Origin: Planctomycetota bacterium
Lineage (GTDB): Bacteria > Planctomycetota > Planctomycetia > Pirellulales > UBA7805
Assembly: GCA_021413705.1 (NCBI GenBank)
Contig: JAIOPX010000146.1
Location: 1-49,478 of the forward strand
Direction of reading: 5' to 3'
Length of the DNA stretch: 49,478 nt
Under the pieces are notes generated by a model. The model was not told the origin of the DNA and did not search any database. It saw only the letters and a list, made by a program, of their open reading frames with translations. Positions 13,301 through 18,430 of this stretch are shown in pieces (positions within the stretch are counted from its first letter, which is position 1; every line of letters starts with the position of its first letter). Position numbers and translations under genes: made by a program.

Positions 13301-15371
13301 GGACTACGATACGCCCAGCGGGAGCCAGAACCGGATTAGCACGGACGGCACGTACGCTTACGAGTTTGACGACCAGGGAAACCGGATTCGCAAGACGCAC
13401 CTGATCAGCGACCTGGTGACGGTCTACGCCTGGGACGTTAAGAACCGGCTGGTGAAAGTGACGGAATACGCCAGCACGGAGGACGCCGACGAGGAGATCG
13501 ATCCGACTCTGGTGGTCGAGAACACCTATGACATGCACGGTCGTTGGATCGGACGGCAGGTGGATACCAACGGTGACGCGACCGTCGATCAGACCGACCG
13601 GTTCGTCTATGACGGCAAGCAGATTGTCTTGCGGTTCTCGGACGATGACTCCGCGGCGGATGATGTTGATAATCTCAAGCAGCGCTATCTCTGGGCAAAC
13701 GCGGTCGATCACTTGTTCGCGCAGGAGGACGTGGACGACCTGCTGACCGATGGGCGGTTGCTCTGGGCGCTAGGTGACAATCTCGGCAGCATCCGCGACA
13801 TGGTCGAGTACAACGACATGTCGGAAGAAACGACGGTTGCCAACCACGTCACCTACGACAGCTTCGGCGTCATCACGGACGAGACGCAGGCGACGCCGGT
13901 CGACCAGTTGTTCTACTACACGGCCCGGCCGCAGGATACGTTCACGGGCTTACAGAACAACTGGTATCGCTGGTACGACGCACCCACCGGACAGTGGGCT
14001 TCGCCCGATCCGATTGAAGATGACGTTCAGAATTCTTACCGGTACGTGGGCAATAGCCCGACGAATTGGACGGATCCTATGGGGCTAGCTGAGACACATC
14101 CGGTTGCAATGAACTTGTCGCCTCGTTGTGCTTTGTGCCACGGTGACTTGCAAGGAAATTATAAAAATATTGCGTCAGGTTTCGTGTCAGAAGATGATGT
14201 TCCAGACTATCAGCGATTTCAGCTTGCTGTGTCAGCAACGGGCGGCGACACAGGCCCTCGTGCCATTAGAGCGGCTATCAACAATTGGGGCGACAAACAG
14301 GCGCGTGCGCTTGAAAATCATGGCGTCAACACGCATTCACAAGTGATCGCCGGCCTTGCAGGATATGAGGCGTATGGTTTGCGATTGGGCACTGGCCTTA
14401 TAGGCAGTGCGGTGGATCCATTTGGTACGGGCGGCGACCTCGCAGGGAGCACAATGTTTGCGGTCGACGATGCGTATTCGTTCGGCGTTCGACATAACAG
14501 CACAAGAATGGGAGTCAATAAACTGATAGGATTGATCCATCTTGTAGAGGCGGGTGCGCAGCGGGACATTGATACAGCCAGAGAACTCAGTACGGATGAG
14601 GCACTGGAACGATTTGGGCAAGGAAGTGGAAGGCTTGGAAATACGGTCCTTACCCTCGTTGCCCCTTTTAGTGCCGCTCCGCGAGTCGCAGCTGCCGAAA
14701 CTGCCGCCCATGCGGCACGCGCCGAGCAATTAATTAGGTTCCTGCGAGTGGCGGACAATGGCATTGACCTCACAACATTGGAATTGCATGGTATTCCGCG
14801 CGCTAGCTTGGCTTCTGGGAGTTCGCGTTTTGCTGGGACAATGGCTGAGTCGGCCAATGTGCGACTCGCCGCGACATTTGGCAAAGAAGTCGTTCCCTTT
14901 GGCGGCCGGGTCGTTGCGGGTGAGACATATGAGGCAATACTCAAAGCAGCCCAAGAACTTGGCTGGCAAAATGAGGTAATTGTTATGCGAGGAAGTAGTG
15001 TCAGTGCGGGCGCTGGCGTCACCGAGGCGGGGCAGATGGTAGTATGGGAGGATGCTTTCATCCAGGGGCATTCGATGGCTTTGCGTAGTGGTGCAACACG
15101 ATTCCTTAAAGGAAAGCCGCTTCTCGCGCACGAAGTTGGACATACAATGTCTGATATGTCGCTAGCCGCCACGAAAATGAACAGCCCACAATGGTGGCTG
15201 GGTGAAGTGCAAGCCTCAGCCACGGCTACGTCGTTACGAAGCCTTACCGTTGCTGAACAAGCGATGCTCAGCGACGATGTTCTAATTACACTGGAACAAG
15301 TGCGACGTGCTGGAGGGTCGGGCTGGCTGAAACGAACTGCTGATGCCGCACGCCACGCGAGCGGAAATTGA
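1386..15371 (+). CDS. Giant RHS/YD-repeat surface protein with metallopeptidase-like C-terminal toxin tip
   Basis: 4,661 residues; the ATG follows a GAAGGAG site. Visible order: basic N-terminus with a LEPR-XLL-like motif (residues 35-48), the planctomycete surface-export signature; a golvesin/xylanase-CBD-like domain (about 50-180); seven tandem 152-159-residue malectin/CBM-like repeats (184-1277); a cadherin-like domain (about 1278-1370); a planctomycete surface module; a beta-propeller-like segment; then a long RHS/YD shell ending in a core motif, DPMGL at 4230-4234. A second golvesin-like domain interrupts the shell near 3381-3523. The variable tip (4235-4661) is AT-richer and carries HEVGH (4582-4586) with E4607 21 residues on, a gluzincin-like zinc site. 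RHS proteins cage a C-terminal toxin and release it at the core; the metallopeptidase role of the tip is inferred. Confidence 0.88.
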   Translation: MRLPLQSWKETLSTLGLRWVQKPQPRKRRRDGVRLSIEPLEQRQMLSANVLDDADTDYAEIGSWSNVGSGYASESRYTASTSNTASWTFESMTPGRYEFFTTYTADGDRTDAAEYAIYDDATLLDTVEIDQQASPDDETYDGVEWESLGIFTITEETVSIELSNDVSSTKLIADAVRWEAVPELPLKLDFGTGSVESGFDAATDSTVYTPQAGYGWTAGQSLSNYSGSGTYLLQDFVHTSSTSLTFVARVADGDYDVTLGWGAYHYSTLDEVEVSLEGAAQEEFTLDSGEAYANVYRVTVTDGLLNIDLADLGGSTYLQLNYLEITDATDPPAPTLPLRLDLGSYSTASGFTQATHETLYSPTYGSPTGYGWTIAPTSSSTGGSWSNNYLTYDFVYTNEKSMTFVANVADGDYDVTLGWGGYHSSTLDNIDVHIEGELLETVTPGSNRGYANTYRVSVSDGHLTLHLSDQDSTGYIQLNYLEIQEAADPIAPTIPLKLDFGPDSGSPESGYTAASEYSTYTGQAGYGWAPSSQQLSSYNSYSGSNLLQDFVYTSDSSLTFLARLEDGDYDVILGWGPYHYSTLDGIEVSAEGLTLETFSLASSEAYANVYRVTVTDGMLNLQLADVSGSAYLQLNYLEIKEAVEPPSLPLRLDFGNYNTAYGFTQVTHETLYSPSYGSPTGYGWTIAPLYSGTGGSSSNYLTYDYVYTNNQSMVFVAAVEDGEYDVTLGWGAYHYSVTTLDDVQVRIEGEVVDTVTLDSNEGYANTYRVSVADGRLTIHLSDQGGLPFIDLAYLEIEEAVETPPPGLPLRVDFGTDSGNVEYGYVGATENTNYTGQTGYGLIPSQYLSSYNYSSSGSSYLLQDFVYTNSYYDTSLAFQARVPDGDYDVILGWGSYHSSTLDNIEVRLEDVAHETISLDSGEGYANVYRVSVTDGMLNLELADLGGTTYIQLNYLEIHEAIEPPTLPLHLDFGSYSTASGFTSATHETRYSPSYGSPGGYGWVIPPAYSSTGGSSSNYLTYDFVYTNDKAMTFVADVADGDYDVTLGWGAHHSSTLNNIEVQIEGETRDLITALGNYQGYANTYRVSVTDGHLTLHLADRDYTGYVDLAYLEIVEATDPPPSLPLKLDFGPDYGSVESGYTGASDNTIYTSLGGFGWVPNYLMYNYNGGGGSYLTQDFVYTTSDTPLAFLARVENGEYDVTLGWGPYRSSTLDSVEVSLEGVPQEMISLGSSEDYENTYRIRVTDGVLNLKLNDLGGASNYIDLAYLEIASAVDPPVATGAHNVLLVKDGDPASFNLGDWFHDHQDAAEDLTFTIQSNSNPSLIGASITGGVLQLTPGSTLGSATITLRATDLGSLYGEATITVGTYEPDEDLESSGGGPLLSLPWGQIDDENTGALVSDLIAGLVNTSNPTGLGMAIYGAAAADLGDVQFSLDGGETWEDVGAVSPTAALLLPANEDTRLRFLPVSGQADQILSAATSIIQFVGWNESVGTAGQTLDLTHASNQAAVAPAPNDVRVQQTMQNLEFVVNTTTYGDQYYSKVAMAPDGRSVVAWVSNSSQGEGIYAQRFNADGTRLGNEFLVASASSPSYPALTLYLDDVAIDSGNTFVIVTEENTISSTTTQVRRFTWDTAETVGTPISFNDIYYAHIDTDMNGDLLVVARTQLPSFSTVKAGVYDVNQSLLAESTIYTASSDFIETVGVAIASDNTIVVAWNRGYSSPHKTELVARRFAFDGDSIDAVAALQVLSALNPSTHPSMLLTQPSVEMNASKEAMVFWGEHWWGSVYDNAFKVAIVGTAGTATASQELAKEPGLTTPYRPYWISAHFQDDGKLLAVGTAFGEGSDINAVGQYFEIDGSPVGQRFDISNLQAGYYQEPGVAGDGKGGVLVAWDESGSEYLQPGRDGIDSAVVARFFGETPAYSVDSDSVGFKPLSIYTRPISVEVATGHVVFHADRGPDGQGDGIIPVYRQTNDRHPIVSVDYVVPQSVPEKLEVRLTLGGISNTLPVFYSLSGASAGQVVRLAVQADNVGELPTGRYNFQIEVKEHRGGVIATPKLLTGATDLVNRRESEFGVGWWLDSLDRIVTGEGDYYKKPYPNNDESYDGGGRGVLLVRGDGTTGWFAELEKGDEIEGEVETTYRSPAGSFTKLTRIETIEDDEVTGTRYELKHTDGTVDKFTVDGLLDKRVDRNGNVIDYEYDVEDTNENSIENELLTITDIYGLTTTYAYAGGYLDSVTDFADRVTDFQVGTTGVTTGYVNKIVETDSDGAGELTAPETDLTWNVNYHEDYFDVFLSSVTTPGIQTESGISRPMTWITYSAQGRFESAYSADYSQWKLTPAQVVGLASSSNIHTPAAALTPDKIQGRYTNERDQTWTYTVDRFGYQTAMTDPLSHTWTYSRDTDGLTRRMTEPAGAGGTANLGALVTSYRYDDRGNLLRATYAQDKLLGGGKITETWEYDEQFSQVTRHVDARGYETLSELDTYGNAIEVHQQVDIAADPYEDEETEGWITTKYHYTGDGEITPSVELPGGLVDLVTDPRGIKTRTIYYINGNEGVEPHEHGLVKSIRAGLGSGEEQTGTVDGIAINASITHYQYDAARNVNVVIQQMGNLDPVENEPTGEDDTDRYTRYEYDQLNRLIEVQLPEADHVDVAGEIDHFAPTTVYAYDKEGSRKKQTDALGRETEYAYDLMGRLKKTTLPESQFYNAANPASPTTAKPTIVHVYDYAGNLESVTDANGNTSYNFYTARNEVSEAWLPATADHGVSITRYAYDSAGNLKTVRDALDGAGNRETSYEYDSLHRNTKITRPSPGTHPQSGIGTPHAAPFTITVYDDSGNVVEESDGLLRETSYIYDGLNRLTRTTLPMAEQVDAAGDPFNDTPIEVRKYDAAGNLVRLTDPKQFLADSDDEADNETDYKYDSMNRRIEMEAAPTNQYRRNSEGAVVSLTAHRPKTTRQYNDAGQLVREIGPLDAYESGRHTTIYQYDALGRLVLEKPPQIADPVTHSLTDANTLYEYDGVGNLRYIEHANGATEEYRYDALDRKTAYLAPLALNYDPLHGEADADGMRNFTAIVNYQYDLAGQLRETKDPLGEVTRRDYDEQGRLIRETLPEDEFGIDPVYEFHYDAVGNLRSKVVPVADLSTQTTDYDYDNLNRRVKIQEASATQVAANGSTSSARPTTYTVYDIVGRVVGVTDAREQTTNTEYDDLNRVKEVTAPLLDGEMERAATQYQYDVVGNLRLETDTRDNVTEYVLDNLYRVTQVLAAQASHLMPTGVVAAKAVTELRYDPAGRKLQSIDALGTYTESTTDRITDFHYDDRGRLVKVELPSADHVTPSGDTASSRPLYGFTYDLVGNKVAETDALGKVTRFEYDAQNRLVKQLDPQNHPDLSTGTLIDDDNDMDDAFTVAGTWTTDSLNGYLGDQQHLLGTYGNTGFGHADWEFDSLEVGKKYRVYATWKDDAANATGARFKIGDGEYIIVNQNDAPVGPTFDGVKWQLLGEITAADDTLNILLSDQTTESGGGRVVADGVILVEIPEDEPPTTTFRYDATGQLRQTVDPLGRTTTQDFDKIGRLIHVTDPDPDGPENAPQTHFIYDLSGNLQTRTQILGADDDDPERPLEDLDDLTEVYEYDALFRLDTHTDGNGDITHFAYDIGGNQRTMTDPAGNVTTYHYDAWGRMVHDEIEVDSFTLDRFYTFDHEGNLTEKVDRNGRTTQFDYDAMNRRIEERWYDGLAVIGNLTNSVYTSYDIASRLVAESDSFSAYQYTFDDLDRVVGIANFVDLDGDELPEGGDILTPNAVPVWLTQGFDELGRRRVLRAEIFDTGLGAWLEDFDNTYQYNSRNQLEVLVQQAGLDNAVAYKRVELRYNPGNQLDTIRRYESANNSQLAASSSYFYDDTRRLSSLAHNQGENALAMYVWTYDDASRVKTFTSEEDGVATYGYDNRGQLVDAVYADYGAFQRDEHYDYDSNGNRTQVIFDEGELTEETQDYDTPSGSQNRISTDGTYAYEFDDQGNRIRKTHLISDLVTVYAWDVKNRLVKVTEYASTEDADEEIDPTLVVENTYDMHGRWIGRQVDTNGDATVDQTDRFVYDGKQIVLRFSDDDSAADDVDNLKQRYLWANAVDHLFAQEDVDDLLTDGRLLWALGDNLGSIRDMVEYNDMSEETTVANHVTYDSFGVITDETQATPVDQLFYYTARPQDTFTGLQNNWYRWYDAPTGQWASPDPIEDDVQNSYRYVGNSPTNWTDPMGLAETHPVAMNLSPRCALCHGDLQGNYKNIASGFVSEDDVPDYQRFQLAVSATGGDTGPRAIRAAINNWGDKQARALENHGVNTHSQVIAGLAGYEAYGLRLGTGLIGSAVDPFGTGGDLAGSTMFAVDDAYSFGVRHNSTRMGVNKLIGLIHLVEAGAQRDIDTARELSTDEALERFGQGSGRLGNTVLTLVAPFSAAPRVAAAETAAHAARAEQLIRFLRVADNGIDLTTLELHGIPRASLASGSSRFAGTMAESANVRLAATFGKEVVPFGGRVVAGETYEAILKAAQELGWQNEVIVMRGSSVSAGAGVTEAGQMVVWEDAFIQGHSMALRSGATRFLKGKPLLAHEVGHTMSDMSLAATKMNSPQWWLGEVQASATATSLRSLTVAEQAMLSDDVLITLEQVRRAGGSGWLKRTADAARHASGN
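1935..5216 (+). repeat. Seven tandem ~155-residue adhesin-like repeats, alternating two subtypes
   Basis: Seven repeats begin at residues 184, 336, 494, 648, 807, 965 and 1122 of the giant protein. Each starts with a LPL-x-LDFG-like strand and has DGDYDVTLGWG and YANxYRVxVxDG blocks. Odd-numbered repeats (type A) carry SGSxLLQDFVYT. Even-numbered ones (type B) carry a HETLYSP-x-YGSP-GYGW segment and SNYLTYDFVYTN. The array therefore grew by duplication of an A-B pair. The fold looks like a beta-sandwich carbohydrate-binding module of malectin type; that is inference. Confidence 0.85.
7690..14087 (+). repeat. RHS/YD repeat shell and RHS core
   Basis: Dozens of degenerate YD repeats of the form YDxxGNLxxxxDxxG encode the barrel shell of the RHS protein. 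The region ends with a core of the usual type: DNLGSIRDM, a YTARPQDTFTGL stretch, YRWYDAPTGQW, then YRYVGNSPTNW and DPMGL. Sequence after 14087 is unrelated to the shell and visibly poorer in G and C, as expected of an exchangeable toxin cassette. Confidence 0.85.
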
Positions 15372-15391
15372 ACATTATGGAGAGTTCTGAA

Positions 15392-15664
15392 ATGGTGGAA
15401 ACAATTCAAAAGATGGACGATATTGTTAGGATGCAGGGCCAAGGAATAGCTATTTTGGCGTTTCACCTTAACGAAAGAGAATTGGCAGAAGTAACCGGAA
15501 TCTTGAAACCCGACGCGTCTATGTCCGAGGCGGCAGGATGCTATATGGGACTGCCCGTATACACTTGGCCGTATTTTCCTGACGATTTGAAGGCTGTGAA
15601 GCCAAGTGTCCGCGAGCACGAAGGCATTAGATATAGTTGTCTGGTTCTTGCAGTTTGGGACTAG
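15392..15664 (+). CDS. Candidate immunity protein for the RHS toxin tip
   Basis: A 90-residue protein if it starts at the ATG at 15392, which has a GGAGAG site seven bases upstream. The frame is open back to a TTG at 15368 that overlaps the stop codon of the giant gene, with another ATG at 15377. The protein is acidic, without signal peptide or membrane helix, and has low G+C like the toxin tip. No family was recognised. Its position directly behind an RHS C-terminus is where immunity genes sit in polymorphic toxin loci, so that role is inferred from context only. Confidence 0.6.
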   Translation: MVETIQKMDDIVRMQGQGIAILAFHLNERELAEVTGILKPDASMSEAAGCYMGLPVYTWPYFPDDLKAVKPSVREHEGIRYSCLVLAVWD

Positions 15665-15742
15665 TGTCCTAGTCCACCGAAAGTTTTCAACATCAGCGAA
15701 TACGAGCCCGGGGACACCCAGCTACCCACAGATGCGTGGAAG

Positions 15743-16046
15743 TCCCTGAAGACGATCCACCCAGCACCACATTCCGCTACGATGTGGCCGGTCAACTCCG
15801 CCAGACCGTCGAGCCTAAGCCGCGGGCCTGATGGTCACGACAGGCAGATGCCGTCGTCCTTCTTGAAACTCAACTTCGAGTTCCATGGGCGCGCCGGGAG
15901 AGCGGCGCATGAGTGCCCACGGCGCAGAGCAAGGTGAAGGGGCCGGCGACTTGGCGGCTTCGACGGCTTACACGTATGACCTGACCGGCCGGCTGAAGAC
16001 GATGTCCACTCGCGACGCGACGCTGATGAATCTGCTTGCCGGCTAA
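15743..16046 (+). pseudogene. Orphan RHS fragments
   Basis: Two pieces of RHS shell without a continuous frame. Bases 15743-15815 closely match 11940-12015 in the giant gene, including TTCCGCTACGA and CAACTCCGCCAGACCGTCGA. Bases 15935-16046 encode AYTYDLTGRLKTM, a YD repeat, and end at TAA. They look like remains of an older C-terminus or a silent cassette left when the present tip was acquired. Confidence 0.7.
15825..15849. repeat. 25-bp direct repeat, copy 1
   Basis: The 25 bases GGCCTGATGG...GGCAGAT occur here and again, identically, at 16052-16076. On the minus strand the unit reads ICLS-stop in both copies, so it may be the duplicated 3' end of a small gene. The copies flank the second RHS fragment. 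Confidence 0.85.
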
Positions 16047-16051
16047 GCTGC

Positions 16052-16076
16052 GGCCTGATGGTCACGACAGGCAGAT
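16052..16076. repeat. 25-bp direct repeat, copy 2
   Basis: Identical to 15825-15849. This copy contains the stop codon and last residues of the minus-strand coiled-coil gene at 16062-16325. Confidence 0.85.
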
Positions 16077-16325
16077 ATCTGAGACCCGAAGTTTCTCTTC
16101 CAATTGGGTCTTGATTAGCTCGGCTTGCTGGCGATCGCTGATGTTCCGTTCCGCGGCAACTAATTTTTGCAGACGGTCTAACTCTGCTTTGAGTTCGGCA
16201 TTCTGCCTCCGCAGTTCCCCGGGATAGCGTTCGATCGTTGCCAGGGCTTCGATCTGCTCGGGTTCGAGTTCGCCCTCCCGAAGCAATTCGACGGCGGACT
16301 TGAATGATTGCTTATCCTTATTCAT
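16062..16325 (-). CDS. Small coiled-coil protein of unknown function
   Basis: An 87-residue protein with a GAGGA site before its ATG. It is highly charged and helical: residues 1-35 are acidic, and 36-80 form a leucine-rich coiled coil rich in E, Q and R. There is no membrane helix or enzyme motif. Its last residues lie in a 25-bp direct repeat, so the present C-terminus may have been created by recombination. Function is unknown. Confidence 0.55.
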   Translation of the reverse strand: MNKDKQSFKSAVELLREGELEPEQIEALATIERYPGELRRQNAELKAELDRLQKLVAAERNISDRQQAELIKTQLEEKLRVSDICLS

Positions 16326-16540
16326 GTTTTTTCCTCAGCTATTTGATCAATGATCCTAGCGAAACGCCTCGGAAAATCCATCCACAACGACTCCTGCGTC
16401 AATTCCCACGAACTAGTTGCAGGGCAAGACGAACATACTACAATGGGGGGGTCGCGGCATAACGTCGCGGACTTTGATTACATCGCCGGAGGACTATTAA
16501 CAAATTGAGCGGCCGCTCGCCGGTCGCCTGACAACTCGAA
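16326..16540. other. Gene-less stretch before the structured RNA
   Basis: No convincing coding sequence. It contains a GGGGGGG run near 16446, a palindrome GAGCGGCCGCTC (16508-16519) and the presumed promoter for the RNA and operon that follow. No clear -35/-10 pair could be assigned. Confidence 0.5.
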
Positions 16541-16718
16541 GACGCGTGAGCGTCAAGATACTGGTTCCTCCAAAACCGCGAAACTGGGCGAAAGCCCTTT
16601 GTACAGAACCAGTGCTTGGACCGCGCTCCCGAAAGGGAGCGCCGGCCATTGCACTGTTCTGTACACCTCTTCGCGGAGGTTGGAGGAGCGGTCGTGGTTC
16701 GGCGCTCCGCTTTTTTTT
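16541..16718 (+). ncRNA. Candidate structured RNA or leader upstream of the Ubl operon
   Basis: A compact multi-helix RNA can be drawn by hand. Helix a is GACGC-GTGA-GCGTC (16541-16554). An outer closing stem pairs 16567-16582 (CCTCC...CCGCGAA) with 16670-16686 (TTCGCGG...TGGAGG). Inside it are GGGC-GAAA-GCCC (16586-16597) and a long imperfect hairpin 16600-16665 with TGTACA ends and a CTCCC-GAAA-GGGAG tip. A terminator hairpin follows. Three loops are GNRA tetraloops, a hallmark of real RNA tertiary folds. The outer stem and the terminator share two bases, so they may compete, as in an attenuator. No known class was recognised. It ends about 90 bases before the ubiquitin-like gene. Confidence 0.6.
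16685..16718 (+). terminator. Intrinsic terminator at the end of the structured RNA
   Basis: GGAGCG (16685-16690) pairs with CGCTCC (16703-16708) and is followed by GC and eight T (16711-16718). It could end a free small RNA or act as a regulated stop in the operon leader. Confidence 0.75.
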
Positions 16719-16807
16719 GCGCTGAGCCTAACCACTCGACCTGTGATCGCCCAACTCAAGTGAGCTACTCAACACAACTGAATATCAGCAGAAGGAGAAA
16801 CATCCCG

Positions 16808-17086
16808 ATGGGAATGATAACGGTACAGGTGTGGGATGCGACTGGCAACAAGAGGACGGAGGTTGAACTACCCGACAATGCACCGGTCAACCGGATTCTT
16901 TCCGTCTTGCTCGACAAGATGAATCTTCCCCAAAACGCTCCTGATGGGCAGCCGCTGAGCTACAAGTTCCACCACAAGCGATCAGGAAAGCAACTCCTCG
17001 ATGAGCAATGCCTGTGCGACGTGGGAGTCCAGAATGGTGACGTACTGCGCCTTCAGCCAGAAATCACAGCAGGGAATCTGACATGA
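16808..17086 (+). CDS. Ubiquitin-like protein (YukD/EsaB-like beta-grasp)
   Basis: 92 residues; the ATG at 16808 follows an AAGGAG site. It opens with a beta hairpin (ITVQVWDATG, KRTEVELPDNAPV), then a helix (NRILSVLLDKMNLP), then YKFHHKRSGKQLLDEQ and a final GDVLRLQP strand: the beta-grasp order of YukD/EsaB ubiquitin-like proteins. As first gene of an operon with E1, E2, JAB and RING genes it is the likely modifier. The C-terminus ends TAGNLT and lacks a Gly-Gly tail; a lone glycine three residues from the end would need the JAB enzyme to expose it. Whether it is conjugated or is a fixed scaffold cannot be told from sequence. Confidence 0.8.
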   Translation: MGMITVQVWDATGNKRTEVELPDNAPVNRILSVLLDKMNLPQNAPDGQPLSYKFHHKRSGKQLLDEQCLCDVGVQNGDVLRLQPEITAGNLT

Positions 17087-17223
17087 CCGCTCAAGATTTC
17101 CGCAACTCGGCCATGGGCATGATTAGCAAGGCCAGAAGCCACATTTTGCTATCGCTCATTCATATCAAGAGCCGTCTCTCAGACGGAGAGTCGAGGGAAG
17201 GAGGTTGGTCCGATCATGCCTGA
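17083..17223 (+). CDS. 46-residue ORF coupled between Ubl and E1
   Basis: The ATG overlaps the Ubl stop codon (ATGA) and the ORF ends inside the first codons of the E1 gene (ATG 17216). The 46-residue product is basic in the middle, with a short helix (residues 11-32) and a GGW near the end. It contains the ribosome-binding site of the E1 gene. It could be a real small component, or a coupler that carries ribosomes to the E1 start. No family was recognised. Confidence 0.4.
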   Translation: MTAQDFRNSAMGMISKARSHILLSLIHIKSRLSDGESREGGWSDHA

Positions 17224-18430
17224 TCCGATGATAGTAGTCACCGCTGCTGATACGGTTGCGGCGCAAGAGGATCGCTTCCACTCCTTCCAGCTTATCGGCT
17301 GGTGGGACCAATCGCGACTCTCGCGGGCGAAGGTATTAGTCGTGGGGGCGGGCGCGTTAGGAAACGAAATCGTCAAGAATCTGGCCCTGTTGGGGATTGG
17401 CAATTTGCTAATCGCCGACATGGACCACATTGAAAACTCCAACCTGTCCCGCTCGGTGCTTTATCGCGCCGAAGACGCCGGCCGATTCAAAGCAGAAGTT
17501 GCCGCCGCCGCCGCCCAAGCGATTTATCCTGACATTAAAGTGCATTCCTTCAGCGGGAATGTCGTGACGGATTTTGGCATCGGCTTGTTCCATTGGGCTG
17601 ACATCGTTATCGGGGGGCTGGACAACCGCGAGGCACGGTTGGCCATCAATCGCAATTGCTGGCGGGTGAATCGTCCCTGGATCGACGGGGCCATCGAACA
17701 GGTTCAAGGTTGTGCCAGGGTCTTTGTCCCGGATGGACCTTGCTACGAATGCACCATGTCGGCCATAGACTGGCAACTGATCCAAAAACGACGCTCGTGC
17801 AATTTGCTTTCCGCAGCAGAAATGGAGAAGGGCAAGACCCCAACGACCCCCACCATCAGTTCAATAATCGCAGGGGTGCAATGCCAAGAAGCGGTGAAAT
17901 GGCTGCATGGACTACCCACCATTCATGGTCGCGGCTGGATCTTTGAAGGTCTCAGTGGTGATTCCTATCAGATCGAGTACCAGCGAAAGGAGGAATGTTA
18001 CGGCCACGACCTCTTGGACGAAATCGTAAACCTCGACGCGCGCAGCGATCAAATAACCGTCCGACAGTTGTGTGCTCGCGCACGCGCATTGCTGGGAGAC
18101 GATGTCGTGCTGGAACTGGGACGCGACATGCTGGAAAAGCTCCACTGCCCCAAGTGTGGCGCCCAAGAGTCACTATTTACATCGCTTGGCCAGGTTTCTG
18201 CTGCTCAGGCGATGTGTCCCAGGTGTCAGGACAGCCGTCGAGAGGTCGTCACTTTCTACAAGCTCGACGGGACCGAGCCCTTTGCCGACCGGACGCTCCG
18301 GGACATCGGAGTTCCGCCGCTCGACGTGATTATTGGCAGAACTACGGAGCGGAGCGTCGGACTGTTGCTGGTCGGAGACGCCCCGGAGGCGCTAGGACCG
18401 TTGCTTGACGTGGAGGATGGAGTTCTATGA
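17216..18430 (+). CDS. E1-like ubiquitin-activating enzyme (ThiF/MoeB fold)
   Basis: 404 residues. The Rossmann ATP site is VVGAGALG (GAGALG at 44-49), with D70 and an NSNLSR segment (N76, R79) that contact ATP in E1/ThiF enzymes. C176 and C179 (CYEC) are probable zinc ligands. A TPTTPTISSIIAG segment (208-220) is the usual crossover region. C195 is a candidate catalytic cysteine, but the alignment is uncertain. A C-terminal extension has CPKC (311-314) and CPRC (334-337), a zinc ribbon not found in simple ThiF proteins. The enzyme would adenylate and thioesterify the Ubl. GGAGG precedes the ATG; its stop overlaps the JAB start. Confidence 0.9.
   Translation: MPDPMIVVTAADTVAAQEDRFHSFQLIGWWDQSRLSRAKVLVVGAGALGNEIVKNLALLGIGNLLIADMDHIENSNLSRSVLYRAEDAGRFKAEVAAAAAQAIYPDIKVHSFSGNVVTDFGIGLFHWADIVIGGLDNREARLAINRNCWRVNRPWIDGAIEQVQGCARVFVPDGPCYECTMSAIDWQLIQKRRSCNLLSAAEMEKGKTPTTPTISSIIAGVQCQEAVKWLHGLPTIHGRGWIFEGLSGDSYQIEYQRKEECYGHDLLDEIVNLDARSDQITVRQLCARARALLGDDVVLELGRDMLEKLHCPKCGAQESLFTSLGQVSAAQAMCPRCQDSRREVVTFYKLDGTEPFADRTLRDIGVPPLDVIIGRTTERSVGLLLVGDAPEALGPLLDVEDGVL

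Noticed and set aside
15825-16076. Two 25-bp repeats as a CRISPR array
   Set aside because: Only two copies, 227 bases apart, with coding remnants between them and no cas genes.
16553-16759. 68-codon minus-strand ORF across the structured RNA
   Set aside because: It crosses the hairpins and terminator, lacks a ribosome site, and its sequence is dictated by the RNA stems.
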